NCBI GenBank assembly: GCA_033439685.1 | Contig: JAUEDM010000001.1 | Location: forward strand, 434,001 to 498,000 | DNA: 64,000 nt | Reading direction: 5' to 3' | Origin: Apodospora peruviana | Taxonomy: Eukaryota > Ascomycota > Sordariomycetes > Sordariales > Lasiosphaeriaceae | Shown: one piece after another, positions 23,745 through 34,402 of the stretch | Layout of the letters: each line of letters opens with the position of its first letter | How positions within the stretch are numbered: the stretch's first letter is position 1 | Program-made: the position numbers and the translations under genes | The notes under the pieces: generated by a model | What the model saw: the letters and a program-made list of their open reading frames with translations, nothing else | Told to the model about the DNA's origin: nothing | Databases searched by the model: none

Positions 23745-26281
23745 TTTTAAGGATGTCGCGTTGGCGCTGGGATTTTATTTGGGTTGGGTTTTTGGTGAAA
23801 AGGGTTAGTGGTTAAGACTCGATTATTTGCGCGTGCCTGAGATAGAGAAGTTGTTTCGGTGCGTTGTCGTTTGCGGTTTCGCGATCGAGGTTGAAGGCTT
23901 TGCGACGTGTTCGAGATTGGCGGCGAAAAAGTAATCGAGAGGTGGGAGGACGCGATCTGAGAAGTTTAAGCCTTGCAGTGGCTAGCCACAGAAGGACTGG
24001 CCTTGGTTGCGTTGATTGGGTAAACTGAAAGTTATGTGGCGCAAGGCTGTGGGATCGGTGTGGCTGAATGTTCTCGAATTGTCGGTCTTGACTTAGTGAA
24101 AAGCCGGCCGGCCTTATCAATCTCAAATGTTTAATCAGACCATCATTTTGAATCAAATTGAATTTATTTCCTTTCAAAGAACAGTTTATCGTCAAGAAAA
24201 CATCTCAATTGCTCTTCCAGGAGTTCTTAGCACACATTGAGGCTGTCGATCTTGCCAGATATCGTCCCTGGACCCTGCATAGTCTTCCAGCTTGTGTCCG
24301 CATCTGGAGAAGGGGACAAAAGCCCAGCCACCTTCGTGACCAGAACTTCTAAAAAGGGTTGACCAGAATTCTTTGCTGCAGAGATACTCACCATGGACGC
24401 GCGCATCACCGTTTTCGTCCACTTTAGTCAATCACCGACCGGTCGTCCAATTTGCACTACTGTCGGATTATGAGATGATGAAATCTTCGCCGAGCCGTGG
24501 ACCCCCATACAGCTGCCCGCAGGCCGCAGATTCTCCGTCGAGATGGAGGCACGCATGGCAACCCCGCTTCTTCAAGACGATTCATCTAGTCGCACCGAAA
24601 TACCGCAGTCCGGTAGGGGACAAATACCGAAAATCTACTCCTTCAGCCACTCCTTTTTGTGACTTGCCATGTCATCCAACAGGTCTCAGCGCATCTCGTC
24701 CGGCGTGACCGGCCCTCGGCCAATGATGCCGGGCGTACTAAGCCCACAAACGCAAAAGATACACCTTTTGTGAGACATGCCACGGCACGATGGAAGCTAC
24801 CTACAGCTGCATCAAGCATCTAGATGTTGAGGAGCTCGAGTAGCTCAAAGGCACCCGGGTCCGGTGGTATGGCGGTGTCCGGCAAAGACAGGAGGTGCTG
24901 TATCGGTTTCTTCCTGGATCAGGAGGACAGCAAGCTCTCAGTTCCTGGTTTTCGTATCGGGAAACTCAACTGGCCTTTACCCCAAGATCTGGCCTATTGG
25001 GTTGGTTACCAAACCCATTACCGAGTCTGGTCATATAGGGCACTGGAGGGCCCTATACCCCAATCTGGACGATCGTAGTAGTTCCTGGGAGCTCGGGAGC
25101 TCGTTGCATCTGGCGAGCACACACACGCACCACCAGCCAGCTCCCGTCGACGTTACTCAGATTCGGGACAGGGATAGCTTGCTTTGCTTGTACGGGTTAA
25201 GTGATAAGCGAACCACCCGATTTGACAGTCACAGCAGAGGGCGGCCTCCAACTAATAAATCCCATTACCCACGCTGGCCTGGTCGAGGCGTGGGACAATC
25301 TGCACGTGTGTGGAAGAAATCTCCAGCCTCCAGGCGGGTAGGGGTGAAGAGGCTGGGAAACTTGAAAGCTTCGACACAAACAGTCAGAGGTGAAACTTGG
25401 AAATATGGTTACTTTGGACCGTTTGGCGATGATTGAAACCGTGGAACATAGCCTCAATGAAGAATTGGCTGCAAAGGAGAAACAAAACTTGACAAAAACC
25501 ATGGTCCACATCCAAGCCAATGGTCTGCATCTTTGTTCAGCTGGTGTGGTTGGGCGTGGAATCTTGGAAATTCTTGAATCTGCAAAGTGCAAAGCACCCG
25601 ATCTCAGTGAAAGAAAGCCAAGCTCGGTTTAGCCAGGCGAGAACCGCGAGCTTGGTCCCCTGCAAATCAGCACACACTCACAGCACGGAAGCTCGATCTC
25701 AGTGGGGGAGACCCACTCTGCTTCAGGGTAGATTGGGATATTTCGCTCTGACGTAGGGTCCATTTGTTCGGCGTTGGCCATGCCAAGACCACTGACCGAG
25801 GGACCTTTTTTTTGGTGCTGCAATCGTGGAACAAGAGCTCTCTTGGACCTGGTTCACTTGAACTGTCCTTTTCTTTCTCTGTGCCGACTTCTCATGCTTC
25901 ACAGGTCTAAACCCTTGTGTTTCTGGCCCCGGACCTTATGCTTTGGATCTCTTTATTATCGGGCTCCCTCCAGATCAGTCATTGCAGCTCCATTCTGCAT
26001 CTCCACCTAAACCCGACTGGTTCTGGTGAGCTTTTGTGGCGCATTTCGCTTGCCGAAGTTGCGTCCTTTCCGGTTTCTGTCCGCGTCAACTGCCCGCCTC
26101 CAAGCTCACCTTACGAGAGCTCAGTGGCACTTCAGTCTCCGGTCACCTGTCTCGGGTTGGGCCAACGTCTCTCGTCATCCTACCCGGGAATTAGCTTAAA
26201 TTGCTTCGTCTACAAATATCTTCACCGCATCAATCGCAAAACAGGAATATCGCTGCAGACGCAGCTCCAGCGCTCGCCGAA
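23745..26281. other. Divergent promoter region
   Basis: This 2.5 kb lies between the U2AF start and the tricalbin start. Open frames such as 24864-25436 show no domain and no reliable start. The 250 bases before 26282 are the likely tricalbin leader. No RNA gene is recognised. Confidence 0.45.
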
Positions 26282-29200
26282 ATGGCCTCAGGTCCTAGCG
26301 AAGTGGCCGAGCTCAAGACGCAAGGCGTTATCGAGGCCGCGCAAGATCCTGACAGCAATGTCACCGCCGACGACGCCCAGAAGAAGATCGTCGAAGAGAG
26401 CAATAATGTCGGCGTAGCAGCCCTCACCTTCGACCCCAATGCCAGCACAGAAGAGAAGATGCGCCAGGCTAGCCAACAAATTCCTGCAAATTTCCACTCG
26501 AAGCGACCCAAAGGTGTGGCTATAGCGACCGATATCGACGATGGCTCTACACCCAAGATCGACTTGCCTTCGCCGTCCAAGGCTGGCGCGGTCCTGTCCC
26601 CCACGACTGCGGACGGAAAACCTCTTGACGGCCAGACCAAAGACGAGGAGGACGCAGAAATGGCGAGGAAACACGGTTGGGTGCCAAGGTTCGGCTGGCC
26701 TGAAGACGACGACAAAGGGGATCTGCTGGATCGTACGACCTGGCTGGAATCTCAGGTCCCTGACGCGTACTTGGGAGGTACGAAACTATCCCTTAACCTG
26801 GCAACATTGCAACTGACTAACTCATGCTGGCTGAAGAATGGTACTATAATGCGGGAGTGATTATATTTGCCTGCATATCATCTTGGCTGGTGGCAGTTTT
26901 GGGAGGTGGTCTTGGCTGGGTCTTCCTAATCATGGCAGCATGCTCGACCTACTACCGAACCTCACTACGCCGAGTACGCCGAAACTTCAGGGACGACATC
27001 ACCCGAGAAATGGGCCTTAAGAAACTGGAGACTGATAATGAGTCTGTGGAGTGGATAAACTCCTTCCTCGTCAAATTTTGGCCCATCTACCAGCCCGTCC
27101 TCGCCCGAACGGTTACCGCCACGGTTGACCAGGTCTTGAGTGGAGCCACGCCGGCTTTCCTGGACAGCTTGAAGCTCAAGACCTTTACTCTGGGAAACAA
27201 ACCACCTAGAATGGAACATGTCAAGACGTATCCGAAGGCTGAAGATGACATCGTCATAATGGACTGGATGTTCAGTTTCACCCCCAATGATACAGCCGAT
27301 ATGACTGCCCGCCAGCTCAAGAACAAGGTCAATCCCAAGGTCGTCCTCGAGATCAGAGTTGGTAAGGCGATGATCAGCAAGGGCCTGGACGTGATTGTGG
27401 AGAACATGGCCTTCTCCGGCCTGATGCGCCTCAAGATCAAGCTGCAGTACCCCTTCCCACACGTCGACAGAGTTGAGATGAGTTTTCTTGAGCGGCCCAT
27501 GATCGACTATGTCTGCAAGCCCCTCGGAGGTGAAACTTTCGGCTTTGATATCAACTTCATACGTACCGCCTTGAGAGCTTCATCCAAGAGCAAATACACG
27601 GTACCTTGGCTCCCATGATGTATTCCCCTAATGTGTTCCCGATCGAGGTAGCGAAAATGCTCGCCGGTAGCCCCGTTGACCAGGCTATCGGAGTGGTTGC
27701 AATCACCTTACACGGTGCCCAAGGCCTCAAGAATCCCGATACTTTCTCTGGTACACCAGATCCATATGCTGTGTTATCCTTGAACAAGAGACAGCCGCTT
27801 GCGCAGACAAAGGTAATCAACGAGAGCAACAACCCCCGTTGGAACGAGACGCTCTATGTCATTATTACCTCCTTCAATGACACACTGGACATTGAAGTTT
27901 TCGACTACAACGATTTCAGAAAAGACAAGAAGCTCGGCTCTACATCTTTCCCGCTGGAGAGTCTCGAGGAGATCCGGGAGTACGAGAATGAGAGACTGGA
28001 GCTTAAGCACGATGGTAAGCCCAGGGGCGTTCTCAACTGCGACATTCGTTTCTTCCCTGTCCTGGAACCGGAGACTTTGGAGGACGGAACCGTGGAACCA
28101 GTTCCTGAATCCAACACCGGTATCCTGCGCTTCACCGTAGAACAAGCCAAGGAGTTGGACGGCACAAAGAGTCTGATTGGGCTTCTCAACCCTTATGCGA
28201 CGCTCATCTTGAACAACAAGCCAGTGCACACTACGAAGAAATTGAAGCGAACAAATAACCCTATTTTTGAGAACAACTCAACCGAGATTCTCATCACCGA
28301 CCGAAAGAAAGCCAGGCTTGGAGTCACTATCAAGGATGATCGCGATATTGCCGGGGACCAGACCATCGGGACATACCAGATCAGACTTGATGATATGCTT
28401 GAGCTGATGGGCAAGGGCCACGAGTGGTACAATCTTGCCGGTGTCAAAACGGGACGGGTCAAGATGATGGCCCAGTGGAAGCCAGTGGCCATTGCGGATA
28501 TTGCCAAGAGTAGTGGAGGATACATGACCCCCGTGGGAGTCTTGCGCCTGCATTTCAAGCATGCCAAGAATCTCCGCAATTTCGAGGCTTTGGGCAAGTC
28601 TGACCCATATGTGCGTGTGCTGTTGTCAGGTCTGGAAAGAGGACGTACCGTTACGTTCAAGAACAACCTCAACCCAGAATGGGACGAGGTTATATATATC
28701 CCGGTTCACTCGCCCAAGGAACGTCTCCAACTCGAGGTCATGGACGCGGAGAATATGGGGAGGGACCGCAGTCTGGGACTGACTGAGATCTTTTCGGGCG
28801 ACTACATGCAACAGGATGACAATGGCGAGTGGCTTGTCCATGACAAGAAGGTGATGCGCGAAGATGGTCTCAAAATCCATGGCAAGGGCGTCCCCAAGGG
28901 CGTCCTTACCTATACTGTCTCTTTCTATCCTACCCTCAATGTGGCTGATCCTGAGGATGAGGAAGAGAAAGAGAAAGATGAGGCTACTGATGAGCCCAAG
29001 AAGTCTTTGGACGTGCCGCGCTCTCCCGAGGCAGGGAAATTCTCTACCGCTCTCGAGAACCATGATGCCGCTAAGGTGAACGGAAAGGAGTCCCGGCCTG
29101 TCACCCCGAAGACCCCAGTTACTCTTGCTTCGGTTACCACATCTACACGGAAGTCGGTAGATCGCAAAGCGCCGCCGAAGCTTTACCTCACACCTGAGGA

Positions 29201-30951
29201 GCTGCTCAAATACGAATCGGGCCTGGTTATCTTCACACTCATGGAAGCAGAGCTGCCGAAGAGCAACACACGCATCGAAGTCTTCGTCGACGACATGGCT
29301 TTCGCGTCATATACTTCTTCCCCGGCAAAGCACAAATCTTACAAGTTTGATGAGATTGGTGACTGCTTTGTTCGGGAGCTGGACTGGTCCAAGCTCACGA
29401 TCAAGGTTTGTGAAAGGTCTGAGAAGCAGGAAGAGAACCACAGGCAGCATACCCTCGCCCGCTTGACGGGTGGTACACTTGATACTCTCCAACAATGTCT
29501 CGTAAGCATTCACACCAGCTCCATTGACTGGTTATTCACGAACTAACATGCTATAGAACAACCCCACAACGCTGAAACTGAAGGACGACGAGGGCAAGTT
29601 GTACTCGATCAAGGTTAGCCTCAAGTACGTTCCAGTCAAGATGCAGTTGGATCCAAGTGAGAGTATCAACAATATGGGCAACCTCCGGGTTGATGTCTTG
29701 GATGCGAAGGATCTTCCGTCGGCCGACTCTAACGGCAAGAGCGATCCATACGTCAAATTTGAACTTAATGGCCAGGAGATCTTCAAGACGAAAACAGTTA
29801 AAAAGACACTCCATCCTGCGTGGAACGAGTTCTTCGAGACTCCAGTTCCATCCCGAACCGCGGCGAAATTCAGGGCGACTGTTTGGGATTGGGATTTTGC
29901 GGACAAGCCTGACTTTTTGGGCGGGGCGGACATTAATCTTGCTCAGCTGGAGCCCTTCAAGGCGATGGAAATGCCGCTTATCCTTGACGGAAAGTCTGGA
30001 ACGCTCCGTCTCCGCCTTTTGTTCCGCCCAGACTATGTCACCAGAACCAGACAGGGTACCTCTACCTTCTCTGGTACATTTGCCGTACCCGGCAGGATTG
30101 TTACTGGCGTCGCCGGCGTACCTCTCAAGGGGGTTGGTGCTGTGGGGCACGGTGTCGGCAAGGGTGCATCCTTCTTGAAGCGAGGTTTCCGCACCGCAAC
30201 AGGATCAGGCAAGAAAGAGGGCGATTTGGACAGTGTGACCGAGACAACAGGCTCAGCAGAAATTCCGGTCATTACTATGAATGGGCCGGAGCCTACTCCC
30301 GGGATGGGCTTGAAGCGCTCAACTGGCCTGGGGATGACCGAACCTAGCGGGGCACCCCCGAGCCCTCCCGACACAAAGACAGCAGGAGCTGCCAACGGTG
30401 CGGTGCTGAACCATTCGCGCACCCGTAGCATGGGGGCGTCCTCGGTCCACAGCGCCATCATCCCTGGCGCTTCGTCTGGAACAGCGTCGTTCACGGTTGT
30501 GTCGGCCGCCGGCTTCCCTCCTTCTTCGGATGTCTATGTTACAATCACCCAGCTGAAGGAGGGCAAGTCGAAGCAGGTTGGCAAGACCAAGCACCACAAA
30601 TCGCCTTCGGGAGAAGTCAAGTTTGACGAGACGTTCAAAATCTCGTGCACGCCCGACTCGCAATTCAAGGTTGAGGTCAAGGAGCACCATACTCTGGGCA
30701 AGGATGAGGTGCTCGGGGAGACTATCTACTTTGTGGATGAGTCTAACTCGGGCGTGGAGAAGGGGATTAAAGCTGGTAGTGGCAGCGTGGTTCTCAAGAG
30801 CGGATTTATGCCTAGTGAGAGCACCGCCGGGTCCGGATCTGCGTCTCTTCTAGGGGCTGATAGTCCGCGGTCGACACACACGATGCGGAGGAGTTTCTTG
30901 AGCAAGAGGGAGGCGAAGATTCCTAGTCGAGAGTCCACTCCTGGTGCTTAG
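26282..30951 (+). pseudogene. Tricalbin (SMP/multi-C2 ER-plasma-membrane tether) with an apparent frameshift
   Basis: Exons are 26282-26777, 26837-29501 and 29557-30951 (introns 59 and 55 nt). Summed exon length is two bases over a multiple of three, because of an apparent +2 shift at about 27562-27569. Upstream reads ...GGETFGFDINFI in one frame and downstream resumes LESFIQEQIHG in another; eight bases stand where the family has two codons. Allowing for this, the protein is about 1517 residues. Order: hydrophilic N-terminus, a hydrophobic hairpin (about 168-205), an SMP lipid-transfer domain (about 235-430), then about six C2 or C2-like domains (starts near 450, 590, 730, 960, 1090 and 1360). 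Several C2 copies keep the calcium-ligand SDPYV/PDPYA and NPRWNE/NPEWDE blocks. Tricalbins bridge ER and plasma membrane and move lipids. The rest of the gene shows no decay, so a sequencing or assembly error is at least as likely as a true mutation. Confidence 0.8.
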
Positions 30952-32113
30952 GTAGCCAGACGGTCTTCATTGGCCAGATGGTCATCATGATGGCATTTTT
31001 CTTTCCTTTTGTTGGTAGTGTTTTAGGGGGTCTTGAGCGTCAGGGTAGGGAAATTGACACGAGTCAATCGTTTTTCTTATTTACTTTGTAATATGAGGAT
31101 GTTTTGCGCGAAGTGTGTGCGGCTGCTGCTGCTGCCCAGCCATGATACCTTTCCCACCACCACCAGCGTGGGGAGCTTTCTTTTCCTTGGTATTTCCTTA
31201 TCTGAATATTGGCTAGACATTCAGTCCCTCGTTTTTGGGATGTGAAGGTTGGTCTTTAGGAGTAGACTGTCGCATGGAGAGAAAGATAATGGTGGTGGTT
31301 GAAAAAGTTGTGCGCCCTGGTTTTTCAGCATATGACATGGTGGAAAGGGCAACAGGCATGATATGGTGGGTAGCGAGAAGACTAAATTTTGCTACGACGG
31401 AGGTTGACCCCTGGTGAAGTTTGATGTTCACAAAAAGGGGGGAGTGTTGTGACAAAATATTCCATAGACGAGTATGAATCGATTCCAGTGTTAATGTCTT
31501 TGATAGACCGATAGATAATCAGCTATGACTTATCTGGATGTTGTGCCGCACGTATAATGAAGACGATGGAGTGGTTGTTGAACCTCTGCGGACGAAAGTG
31601 TAAACATGCTGCCGTTTCGGGACTAGATTGACAGCACAAGCAGCAGCTATCAGGGTACGTCCGTGCGCCGCCGTTAAGCGGCCAGATGCTTGTCTTGCTT
31701 GGCCCGTCCGGTTTATTATGCAGGCACTTGCTCCGAAGCTATCAGTCGTCGGTCGCGAAACCAGAGGAACTTTTGTTGGCACCTACCAAACGTACGACTT
31801 TCCGGATCCTTCATGTGTTCATTCGGATACAGCTCGAGGAGATTATGCGCCTGAAACAACGTATTTGAGAATACGGATACCAGAAAAAAGACCGAGCTTA
31901 GGCGGGGCGAGCGACGGAGCTTCCTCGAATCCTCCTCGATCGCGAAGCACTTCTACTCACCCGCGACGGTGTAGTTCGACGATTTTCTAGATTCAAACGA
32001 CGCGACAGACATTCTCTCTCCTTCGAACTGAACGAACAAACTACAATTCCGACTTCTCTTTTCCTTTACCCCGAGATCAACACCTACAACAAGATCACCT
32101 TGGTGCCGCAGCC
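30952..32113. other. Spacer and ELMO promoter
   Basis: This holds about 1.2 kb of 3' flank of tricalbin and 5' flank of the next gene. A C/T-rich leader is seen at about 32008-32070. No ORF here is supported. Confidence 0.5.
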
Positions 32114-34402
32114 ATGGACCAAGCAGACATCCCAGCCCTCCTCTCCCGCTTAGCGAGCGACGAGGACGCCGCCCGAAAAATGGCCGTCTTCAAGTTGCAG
32201 AGCTCGATAAACGATCCGGCCTTCGCAGACGTCTTTATAGCATCAGGCGGCCTCGTCATTTTGAGACGGTTAATAATGAGCACGGGCGGCAACACGCTGG
32301 CCTACTCTCTTCAGAGTCTAACTCGATTACTCGAAGTCGACATGGGCTGGGACATTTTTGAGGGCGCGAAAGCGGGGGACCTCGTCGAGAGGGTGGTGGA
32401 ACTGATCGTCACGAACCCTCTCGTGAATATCCTGAGAGGTGCCATGTCGATCCTTGTCGCTCTTGTGGGACATAGCCAGTCGACTCCAGCAAGAGGAGGT
32501 GCTGGTGGAAGTAGTACCGTCAGGACGCCGGGACAGTTTGGGTTTCGTGCCCTCAAACCGGCTGTTGCTGTGTATCCTCAGTTCTTTGAGCACGTCATTG
32601 CGCAGCTTCAGAGCGCGGATCACGCATTGTGCGCGAACGCGTTGATGTTGATTAATGCGCTTATTCGGGACGCGGTTATGCAGTCGTCGGGGAATGATGG
32701 AGGACAGAAAGTAGGGGGAAGTCAGCAGGAAGAGTGGTCCAAGTTTATTAAGAGGCTGCAGGATCTGGGGTTGATTAAAGCTGTTTACAACCTCATGCAG
32801 AGCAGCAGCCTGCAAGACCTGGCGCACCCGCTGCTGGAGTTTCAGTCGCTTACCAAGGTGTTGTTGAGGAAGTGGCGGGAGGTGAGGGTTGACTTGGAGA
32901 AGCCCGAGCATCGAAGGGCGTTGAAGGGGTTGCATTTGGCGAGTGCGCCGGATAGGAGACATGCCAATGGCGCCCTCCTTGCGGTTGTGGCGGCGACGGA
33001 TGAGAATGGTAATGAGGCGGCAAAGAAGGGGAGTCGGAGACATAACCCGGAGAAGTGGCGGCGGTTGGGCTTCGAGACGGAGTCGCCGGCGCAGGAGTTT
33101 GACGTTGCCGGATTCTTGGGTATGATGGATCTGACGGACTATGTACGAAAGAATGAGGACGGGTTTCAGAAGCTGTTGCTGGAGCAGTCGGCAAGACCGC
33201 TGAGCGAGCGCTGTCCCGTCGCCCGGGCGAGTTTGGCGGTCACCATGATTCTCTACGACCATTTCGAGGTGGACAAGTCGGATCTGGAGGACGTTAGGGG
33301 GTACCAGACCTTGGACGCGTCGAAGCCGAGCGACAGGCTGTTTCACCCGCTGTTGCTGCAGTGGTCGCGGCTGCACACTGCCGGTCTGCACGCCTTTTTC
33401 CGGATGTGGAAGGCCACCGGCGCCGAGCGCGATGACTTTGACAAGGTGGCCGAGCTGGTGCGGATCCTGGTTGAGCAGGTCGTCGGCCAGGCGAGCCGGA
33501 CTAAGGACGTGCTGGAGGTTGAAGATGACCTGTCGGAATACGATAGCGGCCGGCTGCGCGAGCTGCAGATGGACTTGTTGGAGTTGTCGTTCGAGGACCA
33601 GTGGGGTCCGCATCTGTACCAAGTGCGCGACGAGCTCAAGACCGAGGCGCTGCAGTTTGTTAAAGAGCAACGGATCCGTTGTCTACTGCAGGGGTCGTGG
33701 TTTACGAAGCCGCAGCCGCGCAATAGTAAGGACGGCGGAGGCAGTAAGGATAGTTATCCCACCAGCAGACGAAGACTATATCAGCCCTGGCGGTACGCGA
33801 AGCTGTCGCACAACCGGCGGTATCTGCATTATGCGGATTTTTCGGAACAGACGGCCCACGAGCCGGGACTAGACGCGCTGACCGAGAAGGTTGATTTGTC
33901 TACGATCAGCTCGGTGGTGTCCAACGTGTCGGCGCCGAGCGAGGCGGATGATGGGGAGGCACAAAGCCGTAAGAGCGCTGACGGCGCGTCGACCGTTTCT
34001 ACGTATCCGGTCGGTGGTGTCCGAGATAGGGGAGGACCGACCAAGCCGACGACAAAGATCACGATATACAGCTTCGTTGAGGATATCACCGGCAATGGCG
34101 GTGAACAGGAGAATGGTACCACACCGGTAGCAGAACCGAAGGAACACCCGATCTTGACGCTATTCCCGCTCAATCATAGTCTGGCGTCGGAGTGGTTGGA
34201 TGGACTGCTGATGCTGCTCAACCAGGCGCCCATCACGGCTGAGACTAACAAGCTGGTGACGTTGGTGAGCGAGTACGGGTTGAAGATTCGGTTGTTGAAT
34301 GTTAGGCTGGAAGAGCATGGCGCCGCTGCTGGGCCGGAACCGGGCGCCGGGGTTGTGCCCAGTCGGGAGGGGCTGGATGAGGATTATTTTTATGAGATTT
34401 GA
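32114..34402 (+). CDS. ELMO/CED-12 family protein (Lmo1-like)
   Basis: This is a single exon of 762 residues. ELMO proteins pair with a Dock-type exchange factor to activate Rac-like GTPases; in yeast the pair is Lmo1-Dck1. The N-terminal about 240 residues are helical repeats of armadillo type (SLQSLTRLLEVD, GAMSILVALVG, ANALMLINALIRDAV). The ELMO core lies at about residues 330-460 (FLGMMDLTDYVRKNEDGF, LFHPLLLQWSRLHTAGLHAFFRMWK). The C-terminal third carries a PH-like domain (LLQGSWFTKP, YAKLSHNRRYLHYADF, TKITIYSFVEDITG, FPLNHSLASEWLDGL) broken by a Ser/Ala-rich loop. There is no membrane span. The start is the first ATG after the leader. Its function in polarity or Rac signalling is inferred from the family. 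Confidence 0.85.
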   Translation: MDQADIPALLSRLASDEDAARKMAVFKLQSSINDPAFADVFIASGGLVILRRLIMSTGGNTLAYSLQSLTRLLEVDMGWDIFEGAKAGDLVERVVELIVTNPLVNILRGAMSILVALVGHSQSTPARGGAGGSSTVRTPGQFGFRALKPAVAVYPQFFEHVIAQLQSADHALCANALMLINALIRDAVMQSSGNDGGQKVGGSQQEEWSKFIKRLQDLGLIKAVYNLMQSSSLQDLAHPLLEFQSLTKVLLRKWREVRVDLEKPEHRRALKGLHLASAPDRRHANGALLAVVAATDENGNEAAKKGSRRHNPEKWRRLGFETESPAQEFDVAGFLGMMDLTDYVRKNEDGFQKLLLEQSARPLSERCPVARASLAVTMILYDHFEVDKSDLEDVRGYQTLDASKPSDRLFHPLLLQWSRLHTAGLHAFFRMWKATGAERDDFDKVAELVRILVEQVVGQASRTKDVLEVEDDLSEYDSGRLRELQMDLLELSFEDQWGPHLYQVRDELKTEALQFVKEQRIRCLLQGSWFTKPQPRNSKDGGGSKDSYPTSRRRLYQPWRYAKLSHNRRYLHYADFSEQTAHEPGLDALTEKVDLSTISSVVSNVSAPSEADDGEAQSRKSADGASTVSTYPVGGVRDRGGPTKPTTKITIYSFVEDITGNGGEQENGTTPVAEPKEHPILTLFPLNHSLASEWLDGLLMLLNQAPITAETNKLVTLVSEYGLKIRLLNVRLEEHGAAAGPEPGAGVVPSREGLDEDYFYEI

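Noticed and set aside
24864..25436. 190-codon plus-strand frame
   Set aside because: No conserved motif is present and a competing minus-strand frame overlaps it; it looks like chance.
27601..27652. Possible intron (GTACCT...GTAG) as the cause of the tricalbin frame change
   Set aside because: Splicing it out would remove conserved residues (GTLAPMMYSPNVFPIE) and would not restore phase, so a frameshift is the better reading.
32327..33670. 447-codon open frame antisense to the ELMO gene
   Set aside because: It lies wholly within the ELMO coding region on the other strand, has an Arg/Leu/Gln-rich shadow composition and no domain; GC-rich third positions explain the lack of stops.
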